A model generated the notes under the pieces. That model had not been told where the DNA came from. It made no database searches and saw only the letters and a program-made list of their open reading frames with translations. A program made the position numbers and the translations under genes. 64,000 bases of DNA from Agapanthus africanus (Eukaryota > Streptophyta > Magnoliopsida > Asparagales > Amaryllidaceae): contig CM057338.1 of assembly GCA_030015575.1 (NCBI GenBank), forward strand, positions 778,981,864 to 779,045,863, written 5' to 3'. Shown one piece after another: positions 14,030 through 24,505 of the stretch. The number at the start of each line of letters is the position of its first letter. The first letter of the stretch is position 1.

Positions 14030-14095
14030 TAGTGCGCGGCGGAAGGGCCGCACAAAGGGGGTTTTCGCGGCGGTTCCGCGCTCCAACTGTGGAGT
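14030..14095 (-). other. GC-rich inverted repeat near the PBS, Copia-2
   Basis: GC-rich arms (GCGCGGCGGAA... and ...GCGGTTCCGCGC) face each other about 200 bp from the PBS. Pairing is imperfect, with bulges. The same position in Copia-D and Copia-4 holds better-paired versions. It may be an RNA dimerisation or packaging hairpin; that is inference. Confidence 0.5.
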
Positions 14096-14281
14096 CACTT
14101 CATCGAATTTTTACAGAGCTCTTAGATTTTCCAGTACATCAATATTTTACAACCTGAAAAATTTTTCGAGACCAAAATATTTCAACAGAAACTGATGTGA
14201 ACAAAAAATACGGTTTTTGGAAATTTTGGTCGATCGAAAATGCAAACACATCAAACGAAGCTAGGTAAGGTTAATGGCGTG

Positions 14282-14293
14282 GCTCTGATACCA
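14282..14293 (-). promoter_or_regulatory. Copia-2 primer-binding site (tRNA-iMet)
   Basis: Read on the minus strand this is TGGTATCAGAGC, complementary to the 3' end of initiator tRNA-Met. It directly abuts the LTR at 14294 and shows that the right LTR is the 5' LTR. Confidence 0.92.
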
Positions 14294-16521
14294 TGTTGCG
14301 CCACGGAAGCGCCCCGGCCGTCTTACTCGAGGCCAAAATGCGGAATCAAAAATTTTCCTAACTCGGAAACCGGCGCTACCGCGGACAATTACCCGGATCG
14401 ATTTCCATTAACCTAATGCTAGCAATCAAGAGATAGGGAAGAGATGTATACCGAGTGATCCGAGTCCTCCGGTCTTCTCTTCATCGTCCCGATCTCCCGC
14501 GGAAAGACTTGCCTCGACATCGTCGCCTCCTCGCCGGAAAGGGCACCACATCGCCTTCGTCTTTTACGGGCTCCCGCCTCAATACCGAGGCAACTCGAGC
14601 ATGAAGCCGGCAACTCGACATGCTCAAGATTCGCTGTAGGAAGTGGTGTGTAGAATCGTAGTCTCTTTTTGGGGTATTGGAGTTGCCTTGATGGAGGAAT
14701 AAGGTTAAAGGAAATTGGAGCTTTCAATTTTCCAAAAACAAGAAGAATGAGATGAAGAAATTTGTGTCATGCAAGAATGAAAAATTTCTCTCATCCTCAC
14801 TCAAAGTGGCCGGCCATATCTTGATAGAAAATGGTGGAGGAATCTCTAAACAAATGAAGCAAGAAGGGAGGTTATTGTAGGAGCAAGGAAGTGGTGACCA
14901 CAACATCAAGCAAGAAAACAAAGAACCATGCTTCACTTTAATTCACACCATACCCTTTCATGTCAAATTAATGCAAGCATGGAGCAAGATATGAAAGGTA
15001 TCATAATCAACACAATTGCATAAAACCCCTCCACAAATGTAATTTGCAAAACTGCAAATTACCCCCTCCATCGGTAAAGTCCGGCCGGGAAAGAACAAAG
15101 GAAAACCGGCCGGAACGGAATGCAAACTGGCAACTCCAGAAAACTGGTCCCGTAATAAATTACAGGAAAACCCCTACACTGTGCATACACACCTGCATCT
15201 GTATTCCGACCGGATACAAATGCAATGAGACAAAATCTACACTGTACTAAACTAGTACCGGCTTAAACCAAAAGCCGGCTAGTAAAATCCGTTCGATCCT
15301 GATCCGTGCAATACCGCACGTATCTGATCGAACCCTGCCATATAACTATACGGCCACTAGTACAATACTGTCTGATCCTGATCCGTGCAATACCGCACGT
15401 ATCTGATCGGACCCTGCCATATCTCCATACGGCCTCTACAGCGTTTCGCCCGAAAGCTGAGTAACTGAAAGTGTGGTGGACTCTAAAGACTCGTCAATAC
15501 TATGGCTGTGGATTTAACCACTGGCACGTCAGAGGTATAAGCCAATACGTGACGGGCCACCAGCTATTGACCAAAAAGGGACGTCGATGAGGAAGCTCAC
15601 CCCGACACCCTACTGAGCCTGTCAGTGACAATATCCGTACAGTCCGGTCCGTTCGTCTATGAGTATCGCATGGCGGGCCTAGGGGGTTGGTAAAAGTCAG
15701 ACCCCCAAAAGCGGTACAAGTCGTGTCGGAGTGTAGCCCAGAACGCCCTGAGATACTACTGGAATACCTACCAGTAAATCTCCTGCCTCGGCCGAGGGCT
15801 TTGCGTAATGGCTCTCCTAGACACAGCGCGACCTCACCCCCAATACCGGGAGAGACGAACCCCTGCAGATCCGCTCACTGCCTCCATGTGGCTCGGGACT
15901 GTACCCAACTAAAACCTGTTTGCACGACTCCTTTGAGCCGTGGTAGGGTAGTAATCAAAGCACAGTGGGAACTCACACGAGACAAATGACGATCCTCAGG
16001 TCGATGAACTAACCTGTACACATGTCACCTGGGAACTGCTATCTGACATCTGGTATAAGACCAACTAGCAGGTTCCCGGCGAGTCCTGTCCGGTGTACTC
16101 ATAACCCAATGAGCACCTGTATACATCTTAGGTGAACCAACTGACACCAGTGGCTTGTGAGACCGGCCACCGCCCCTCGTCGGGGTCTCGACTGTATACA
16201 CTAGTCTACTAATGGAGTATCGATGCCCTGTCTCGAAACTCCTACGACTAGGGACCTTTTAAGGATGTGCTTATAGACTACCAGCTCCCACGTATATGAT
16301 CGCCATCATACTGCTGGTCGTCAAGCAAGAATCCTAGGGGCTCTATCAACGTGTAATAGCGACATGTCAGGTCACCTAAAGCAGTACACGATGATAAAGA
16401 TAAACCAGATAGCATACTATCATCTCGAGTAAGACTGTCCTACCGGGATAGGTCCTCCCTCAATCATTGCAATCACGTGCCTGTGATCCAATAATTGACT
16501 CTGAGGGCACTAACTCCAACA
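14294..16521 (-). repeat. Copia-2 5' LTR
   Basis: This is the partner of 6378-8605, with the same length and near identity. The 79-bp duplication is at about 15295-15434. As the 5' LTR it should hold the element's promoter; no TATA box can be chosen with confidence. Confidence 0.93.
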
Positions 16522-16526
16522 GTGTG

Positions 16527-16963
16527 TGGGTTAGGAAAAAAGATAAATGTATTACCCCAACTCCCGTTAACACTAAATTTCACCGAAAAAAAGCCTTTTT
16601 CATCGATATTTTCTAAACCGCTTTGGCAAACGGTTTCATTTCAAAAACCACATAATAAAATTTTATTTAAAGTTTTATGATGCACAAAATTTGTTTCAAC
16701 TCATTCCAATTTATAATTTTCCCCAATTAAATGTATTAGTGACGGCTTAAAATAATATTAAAATAATTAATTTCGGAAAAATTTTCAGAAAATTTGAAAT
16801 TTCACCAGTGGCTCAATAAACACCAAATACTAGCAATTTCATAGCTAGAATATGTATATTTAATTTTATAATAAAGATATTTGTATTTTGACTTTTTACC
16901 GAAAACCCCTTATTTTACCGATTTTTTTCGAAATTTCACCCAAACGATTTTCAAAACGTTACA
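16527..16963 (-). repeat. LARD-A 3' LTR, remaining 437 bp
   Basis: This continues the left LTR after Copia-2. It is AT-rich, aligns with 24064-24500 and ends in GTTACA at 16963. Confidence 0.9.
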
Positions 16964-17599
16964 ATCTTCCCCACTTAAAGAAATTCGGTCCCCGAATTTA
17001 AATTAAAACTCCCCCCAAATACTAAAACATTTAAGCAAAACCATCAAGTCGTCGGGGCTCCGAAATCATAAGTACATAAAACGCGTCATAGCGCAATGCA
17101 TGCGCATGAATAATGAGCAGATAACTCAAAATCAAAACTCCGTCAAGCATCCCGCAATCATAGGAGTCTTGGTAAAGACACAAATGTCAAATCCAATACA
17201 AAACCAATATGATATAACACGAAACTATACACGTAAATATCCGGAGGAAATGCATGCCAAATCTTTTAAGTCGCTGTGCAATGCGCATAACACTGCACAG
17301 TGGCGGACGTCTGTCATAAGAAAATAACTATGTATATATATACACCTTTGTTTGAAACGTACGTTCCGCCGTTTTGCGAAACAATTTAGAAGGGTTTCCT
17401 TATTTTAAACATTTCGTGTCATATCAGACACGTAGGTAAATACTGAGACTATAGCTCGCTTTTTGGAAATCTCTTCAATAACTATCAATGAATGCAAAAT
17501 ATATTCAGGTACTGTCCTCTGACTAGTCCTGCTCAGTATGAAAACACATAGCAAATATCATAAAAACATACTTCCGTATAAGAAATCAATCCTAAAATA

Positions 17600-18190
17600 C
17601 GCATATGAATACTACGTGCGTCTGGTGCGCACGGAAATCAAAATCCATATATGTGCCATACATGCGCACAGAAACAACATCTAAGTGCATCGGGTGTGCA
17701 CGAAACATCTGTCATGGGCAACGTGGATGCCTGACAGCAAAATCAGGTGCATCTGACATGCACGAAGAATCTCGATTTAGTGCATCTGGTGTGCACCGAA
17801 ATCGCTTCTTAAACATGCGCTCAACATGCACGAAAATCAAAACTAAGTGCTTTCATTATGCACGAAATCATGAAATCCAATATCAAGCGCCGAACATGCG
17901 CAAAATCCAATCAGGTGCACAGGGTGCACAAAACAAATATCGAACATCACAATCGAAATCGAAGTCCAGTGCATCTAAATGCACAACATACATAACACTG
18001 CACTGCAAGTATATATGAACTATACCGAGTGCAAAACCAAATCGTGTGCGTACATACGCACAAAATCAACTCAACTGTATGAAATCCATATAATCACAAA
18101 CATGAGAAACCAAGGCACGAAAACTATCTCAAGTGCAACAACTGTGCAAAAATCGTAAATACCCAGTAGGTGCAACCATGGTCCATGGAA
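17600..18190 (-). repeat. Array of GTGCA-armed mini-hairpins, LARD-A
   Basis: About ten irregular units of 25-60 nt contain facing arms such as GTGCATC...GTGCAC or GTGCATC...ATGCAC, separated by 3-5 nt and linked by AAATC-rich spacers. Spacing and sequence vary, so this is not a simple satellite or a CRISPR. LARD-B (about 38465-38960) and LARD-C (about 45840-45996 and 60899-61330) carry the same array at the same place, 600-700 bp from the PPT. Confidence 0.75.
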
Positions 18191-19951
18191 ACGATATCAT
18201 GAAATTCAATCATCAAAACCAAATCATGCGAATAAATCACCCAAAATATCGAAGTCAATAATGGCGGAATAGTACCGCTCAAGCGCATCCTCTAAGAATC
18301 TCGGCCAACCGTCGCGGTCACTAGTGGGACGTCTCGTCGATGATCATGAACTCTGGCCTGCTGGTGTGCGTAACAATGACCACTCCTGGGTCAAGGTCTT
18401 CACTGTGAATTACCAATCTCTCGGTCCATCGGCTCATCGGCCCTGTCAGGTGTGCTTACGGGGATGATCCCGTTCTGGCACTTCTCTGGTCATCTCTCGG
18501 TCAATCATCGCGACCACTCGTAAGACAGCATATCACTGGCGTCGGCCTCTGGCTCTCTGAATGTATGTGACACATCTGATCCTGGGTGCAAGTATCATTG
18601 CAGCAGTGTCCTGGAAGGAATCCTGCTCACGGTCTCTTCCATGTCTCGTCTCTGCCAACTGTCCGGAAGTCATCGTCCTTTCCTATATCTGCATCTTGCT
18701 CTGGAATGACTGCATACTCATCGCGACTCCTTCTGGAAGGTAAATCAAAGTACCATGCCTCGGCATGCGCATCGCATCTCTGATGTCGGCGGAGTGGAAC
18801 ATCATCTCATCTAGATCTGGTACGAACCTCTTCACTTTTCTCTAATGTCGTCTGCTTTGGACTCGTCTCGTCGGGCTGCATGGACTGAGCTCCAACGGCT
18901 ATCCTCGTATCGGGAGTCTCCCAAGAAATGCATCTCACCACCTAGCATCCGAATTAAGTCGAGCCATCCGATCGAGTCGTCAAAACCTCATAATCCCCCA
19001 AGAGATCAACATCTTGGGCACGGTTTAATAGTATCGAGTACATACCACAGCATCGGTGGTCCAGCCGTAGAAGGGCAAACCCAAGCCTCACTAATGGCGC
19101 CATAGAACTGCCGCAAACCCGAAGGTTCAAAGGCTTTCACACGGTCATTAAGTCGAGTTAGGGTTTCATTTTTCTAGAGGGTCCATAGAATTGCCTGCAT
19201 GCCCTTCCGAATACTTTAAACTTGGAATAATAGGCTTCTGACATTCGATCGTCTCTGTCGACTCCCAACGTCTCCGCGTGAAGTCGTCTCTAGCTGGAAT
19301 CAATCTATCTGATGACCTCTCATCGGGTAGGCGAACGAACCACATGTCCTAGTCATTCATCCTCGGGTGACTAGCGACCTTCTATCATCTCTTAGTATAA
19401 CCTGTACTGCAATAGCTCCAACATATGGGGCGATATCTTGTCGCTCACAGCAACAACTAGCTCACTTGTCTGCACGTTGAACAGTGCCTCAATCATCATG
19501 AGTAAGCAATACACCAACGATCATCAAAATCTGGTTGGCCTCTATCATTGGCTCAATCCTCTAGTGTCGATCAGCACATCCGAGTAACCTCATAAAGGCG
19601 ATCCGCCAAACGCTCGTGGCACGGAAACATAGTAAAAAGACATATCTCCGCAATCGTGTGTCGCCGGAATTTCGCCCTGGTCAGTCCTCGTTTGTGACGA
19701 GCTCGTGCTGACCGCAACTGTAGCTGTAGCTCTCCCTGCCCGTAATCGTGGTAGCAAAACCATAACTGGTACTGATGAGGCTAGATCGGAATGAATATAA
19801 TACTGAGCAAAGAAATGTATATCCTAAGGCTTCTTAAGTGGAGTAGCGTATCGTAAATATGCCGCGGAAGATACCTACGGTACGTCACTCTACTTTAGTC
19901 ACCTATTCCATCAACCAAAGGTCATCCTATGCTCCGAAGGTAAAACCTAAC

Positions 19952-19963
19952 GCTCTGATACCA
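19952..19963 (-). promoter_or_regulatory. LARD-A primer-binding site (tRNA-iMet)
   Basis: On the minus strand this is TGGTATCAGAGC, set 4 nt (AAGT) inside the 5' LTR end at 19968. The 4-nt offset also holds in LARD-B and LARD-C and differs from the Copia elements, where the PBS abuts the LTR or lies 1 nt away. Confidence 0.9.
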
Positions 19964-19967
19964 ACTT

Positions 19968-22900
19968 TGTCATGTCCCGAAAGTACGGAATATGACCGGC
20001 ACTTAAACTACGAACGTCTCGAGGCGTACGTAATCTAAGTAAGCCGAAAACCCAGAAATCCAAACCAAGAAAGGTAGTAGAGTGAAGGAAAACCAATTTA
20101 AAACAAGTAGTTTTAATAGCATAAGCCGAATTATGCGGTTTTTTTTATAAAAAAAACATCAAATATTTCCCGAAAATTTCGGCAGAGTCTCCTTTGTAAA
20201 AACTGGCCCCCAAACGGGATACAACATGAATAGTATACGAAATAAATAAAAAGGCATCCCCTAGCGGGAGCTAGCTCTTCGTCAATCGACGGTCACAACC
20301 ACACAAGTAATATAATATACAACGCCAAGGACGAGGATCAAAACTCAAAAGGAAACGCAAAACAACAAGAAATCCACAGAAATACAACGCGCGACTCTAA
20401 AGTCGAAAGAATAACATCACTGGTCTCTATATCAAAAATAAATACATGTTTGGTTGATGGAACTTCTAGATACAACAGAATAATGATATACAAGATATAT
20501 AATGGGGGTACGATACAAGTAAACCCACCTACTAGCAAATCACCCGAACGAAACTATGCCCGCAGAGCCGTAAAGAACCCTGTACGGCAAACCTGCAAGA
20601 AACTGGGGCACAACGGGGGTGAGTTGCCAACTCGTGAATAGAAAAACAACTACGAATAGAAATCGCATAAATAACGCAACCTAGGTCAATGATCATAATA
20701 TATCCTCAAATATATGTATAACATGCAGCCTATAACGATGGCTAGGGTAATATCTAACCCGGGTGTAATCTCATGTGCCCGTGTCAGTGCCTCAGGTAGC
20801 AATATATCATATGAATGAGGTATGAATGCATGAAAACAGAATACATGTAAATGAAGAAACTTTTTTCATAATATAGTGAGATTTCCTTTGTAGTTTTAAA
20901 ATGAGATATCATAAATGAAATCAGCATAAAACAGTGCCTAACATCGGCACAAAACGTAATCCCAATATCTCGATATCTCTGTATCACAGTCTCTGTACCT
21001 CAATATCTCGAAATCTCAATGTCTCAATCACAATATCTAGGGCGCCGTCAGTCCAGACCGGCCCCTACCATCCATCTCAAGGCCACGACGGTATCCTCCG
21101 GATATCCGACGCGTCGGGTAATATCACCGGTAGGTAGTGCTCCCCTGCCAGGCTCAACGTCAACAACACAACCTTCTTGCCCCGGGGTACCTTACCGGGC
21201 CCACCATGTACCCGAAATGGTTCATCCATCTCCTCGAATCGGGTCTCGAAATCCATCAGCAAACTCATGGTGGACGACTCATACATCATGGGAAAACCGC
21301 ATTTTTATTTAAGAAGAGAGAAAGCAGTTTATATATGTTTTGCGGTTTTCCCCCAAATCCAGAAAATATCATGGAAATCCGAATCATCAATAGCATGTAA
21401 AACCATGAATATAAGCATGAGAATCCATGAATACGGCATAACAAAGAATAACAGTATGCATGAAGCGACAAGTAATAACTACAATATCTAAGCTGGCATA
21501 TAAGGTATGTACACTAATATTATGTCAAACTACTAGCTATCAAGCTAAGTTAAGCAATAATATTTTCTAAGGTGTACGTGACATGGCAATTACCGATGAA
21601 GATGTGTGTGAGCCGGCAAGTAAGTGTATGTGGTACATACGCATCATCGGTAATGGTGTTGGTGTCCTAACAGCATAATGTCAACAATGCAATATGAAAT
21701 AACAATGTAAGTATGCGATGCGGAGCGAGCAACCAAAATGAGCGGGAGCTAAATATTAAACAATGGTGCCATTTGAAATAACACGAATCGCGGGGTTTTG
21801 AAAATAGGGGCTACGGTGGTTTTTTTAAGAAAGGATACGTTTTTTGAAATATCCGTAGATCCCTTAACCTGTCTTTTAAAATACCCACGATCCGCTAGTT
21901 TTGAAAAAGGTAGGAGTTTAATCTAATCTAACAACTACACTAAACTATACGGCTGAACTAACAAGCTGAACTACAGGTAAGGAAACCGCCTATCATCTGA
22001 GTCGATACATATACATACCTGTATATGTATAGTCGGTGATCCCGCCTCAATAATATCATATCCGATACCATATCTATAATCAGGCATCCCAAGTCAAGAG
22101 TGCGGATCAATCATCAATATAGCTCGTAAGTAAATCCGTCGTACGGCATCCCAAATCTGGGTACGGGTCAATATCACATTCATCATACTATTCACCTGGT
22201 ATCCTCTTTATCAAATATCATGATCGGGGTACTGATCTACGTTTAGTACAATACTGATACCGCCTAAGTATGCATGCACATGAGTGAAACACTACGTCAA
22301 GGACCCGCTACAACATCATGTCGTATCTCAAATACGAACCCTGCTATATCACCGATCTCACGGCCTCAAATCAAATCTCATCGACTCATCTTAAATCCCA
22401 AGTACTATCCTCATTATCCATGCATGCGTATATGAATGTACATATGCATAGTCCCATACCCACGCATATATATACATATATACACATCCCAATATGCGCA
22501 CAAGAAAGTAAAGTATGCAAGTCTGTGTGTGCGTATGTGGGTATAACAACTACTCTAGGTTTTCGCAACTAACCCAAAGGTAACCCATGAACACATAAAC
22601 ATAACGTGAATAAACATTCTCGTATCATAAAACACCTATATAAACATATATATATGAGCTACACTACGGACTGCAGGGGTGCTATACGCCATCCACCCGA
22701 CTTCTCTCCGTAGATATAAATCTACTCACCTGGTCCTCGCTCGCCGGTGCCGACGTCGCCACGCGCTTGCTTGTCATCTCAAAGTCCACATAGGGGTACC
22801 TACATATCACAACGTATCGTATCGCATAAAAACCAAATCCGAAATCGATACGGTATATGAAAACCAATTCGGCACGCGTAGCACGCAGAGGTCAAAACCT

Positions 22901-24500
22901 ATCGGCTACGCATGCAAGAATAGCTAAAGCAACCCTCGATGTCGATCTACAAATGTCAAACCATCGAGAAAAACCCAAACACATCCATTTACGCATTCCC
23001 AAACACTAATTATAATATGAATTAGGTTGTAATTCACAAAAACCTCAAACTCACTTGAAAAGCCATTTTTCCGAAAATCAAGCAAGCAAAAATTAACCGT
23101 TTTAGTACAAAACTCGATATATAAACGAATCTAGCGGCCACAATATCCACTAAATATCATAACAAAATCATATAAACCATTCCTATAATTTAATCTCATT
23201 AAATTTCATTAACTCCAAAATTCTAGTTTGCAAACATATCAATTTTAACACTTTTTAAAGTAAAATTCACAATTCATCAATTAAGCTTAGTTTTGTATAT
23301 ACTATAGTATTAAACCAAAATTTATAATGTTAATAATGTCATGAAACCTTAATCATATTTTAATCTAAACCATTTAATAAATTTCCAAAAACCTAGTTAG
23401 CAAATTAGCATAATTTGAACAATTTTAAAAAAACAATTAGTAACCTAGTAATTAACTTTGTTTTAGCATGCCCACTAGATAATAACCACACAATTAGATC
23501 ATGATCAAATGACCTAAACCCTAACTTAGTATTCAAAACCCTTTCTTTAAATTTCAAACTTGAAATTTAAAACCCTAATTTAACACCTAATAGCTAGATT
23601 GAAGTAATCTAACAACAATTTAAGCATAAGGTTATGATTATACCTCACAAGCTTGAGATCAAACTTGCAAAAATCTTAGCCTCCAACAATGATTTCATGC
23701 TCCAAGATCCATGCTTGAATAGCTAAAGAATAATGGGTAAAGCTTGGATTTAGAATTAGCTTTGAATTTTTGAGAAAAAGGGTGGATTTTTGATAGAAAT
23801 TTTGGGGATTTTGATGGAAAATGAGATGAAGAATTTGGGGGCTGTTGTGGGTTCAGATTTTGGCCAGAATTGGTGGGGATTGGGTGAGGGAGGAGAGAGA
23901 GTGAGGTGGGGAAAGTCCACTCTAGTCAATGTCCACTCTAATTCTATCATTTTCTACTCTTTTCTTTTCTTTTCTTTGACAAAAGAAGTGATTGGAGAGA
24001 GGGAGAGGGGGAGGGCTGTCATGGTGGGGCCGGCCACATGGGGAGAGGGTGAGGTGTGGGTGTGTGGGTTAGGAAAAAAGATAAATGTATTACCCCAACT
24101 CCCGTTAACACTAAATTTCACCGAAAAAAAGCCTTTTTCTTCGATATTTTCTAAACCGTTTTGGCAAACGATTTCATTTCAAAAACCACATAATAAAATT
24201 TTATTTAAAGTTTTATGATGCACAAAATTTGTTTCAACTCATTCCAATTTGTAAATTTCCCCAATTAAATGTATTAGTGACGGCTTAAAATAATATTAAA
24301 ATAATTAATTTCGGAAAAATTTCAGAAAATTTGAAATTTCACCAGTGGCTCAATAAACACCAAATACTAGCAATTTCATAGCTAGAATATGTATATTTAA
24401 TTTTAGAATAAAGATATTTGTATTTTGACTTTTTACCGAAAACCCCTTATTTTACCGATTTTTTTCGAAATTTCACCGAAACGATTTTCAAAACGTTACA
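19968..24500 (-). repeat. LARD-A 5' LTR (uninterrupted, 4533 bp)
   Basis: This intact LTR is the reference copy for the family. It contains the conserved segment at about 21040-21250, the hairpin at 21589-21654, the GTGAGTAG box at about 22677-22729 and the unbroken Copia-2 target (GGGTGTGTGGGTT near 24060). About 22980-23760 is AT-rich with nothing recognisable. The largest frame, 23790-24218 (142 residues), is low in complexity and is open only because Copia-2 is absent, so I do not call it a gene. Confidence 0.92.
21589..21654. other. Conserved LTR hairpin, LARD-A right copy
   Basis: The arms ATTACCGATGA and TCATCGGTAAT are identical to the left-LTR copy, with the GTATGT/ACATAC inner stem. 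Confidence 0.85.
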
Positions 24501-24505
24501 CCGTA

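Larger units (their letters stand above)
8621..14281 (-). mobile_element. Copia-2 interior: decayed pol side and long leader, no intact ORF
   Basis: The stretch of about 8620-11100 corresponds to the pol side of a Copia element. Around 9640-9720 there is a clear nucleotide match to the segment of the Copia-D reverse-transcriptase region that encodes the QPEGF motif, but no long frame is open. About 11160-12100 contains blocks repeated in Copia-3 (1680-2280 and 24506 onward), including two related segments at about 11164-11415 and 11583-11853. About 12290-13000 is the leader with its repeats, and about 14030-14095 is a GC-rich inverted repeat near the PBS. The longest frame (12423-12881, 152 residues) is leader sequence, not a recognised protein. 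Confidence 0.8.
6378..16521 (-). mobile_element. Copia-2: very young, non-autonomous Angela/BARE-like Copia element
   Basis: This is a complete 10.1-kb LTR element on the minus strand, inserted in the left LTR of LARD-A. It is bounded by TGTTGCGCC at the left and CTCCAACA at the right and flanked by the 5-bp duplication GTGTG (6373-6377 and 16522-16526). The uninterrupted site is seen in the other LARD-A LTR near 24060. The two LTRs are each exactly 2228 bp (6378-8605 and 14294-16521). I noticed only one base difference between them, so the insertion is recent, perhaps tens of thousands of years if a rate near 1e-8 per site per year applies. The interior has a PBS, a long leader and decayed pol-like sequence, but no long open frame. 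The element is broken in many places, so its movement must have relied on proteins from another copy. Confidence 0.92.
16964..19967 (-). mobile_element. LARD-A interior (about 3.0 kb, no gag-pol)
   Basis: It begins with a PPT (minus strand AAGTGGGGAAGAT, 16964-16976) and ends with the PBS (19952-19963). No frame exceeds 140 residues. Content in order on the plus strand: a 17000-17600 segment shared with LARD-B and LARD-C; an array of GTGCA-armed mini-hairpins (about 17600-18190); a segment (about 18600-18950) whose minus strand shows a relic frame also seen in LARD-B and LARD-C; and a conserved PBS-proximal kilobase (19000-19960) with no coding signal. This layout matches LARD elements, which keep only cis signals and depend on partners. 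Confidence 0.85.
2283..24500 (-). mobile_element. LARD-A: non-autonomous LTR retrotransposon with 4.5-kb LTRs
   Basis: This is a complete LARD-like element on the minus strand. Its left end (TGTCACG) and right end (GTTACA) are flanked by the 5-bp target-site duplication CCGTA (2278-2282 and 24501-24505). The empty site can be read in the related Copia-2 near 11455. The 3' LTR is on the left (2283-6377 plus 16527-16963, about 4.53 kb once Copia-2 is removed) and the 5' LTR is on the right (19968-24500, 4533 bp). The interior (16964-19967, about 3.0 kb) has a PBS matching initiator tRNA-Met and a PPT but no gag-pol. The LTRs differ by about 1-2% by eye, so the insertion is fairly recent. The LTR ends and PBS spacing suggest a Gypsy relative such as Tekay/Del; that assignment is inference. 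Confidence 0.9.

Noticed and set aside
17600-18190. Regular short repeats suggesting a CRISPR array
   Set aside because: Units and spacers vary in length and sequence, the setting is a plant retrotransposon interior, and no cas gene is present. It fits a hairpin array better.
23790-24218. A 142-residue frame crossing the Copia-2 target site in the LARD-A right LTR
   Set aside because: It is low in complexity and antisense to the element, and the LARD-B and E LTRs have no counterpart.
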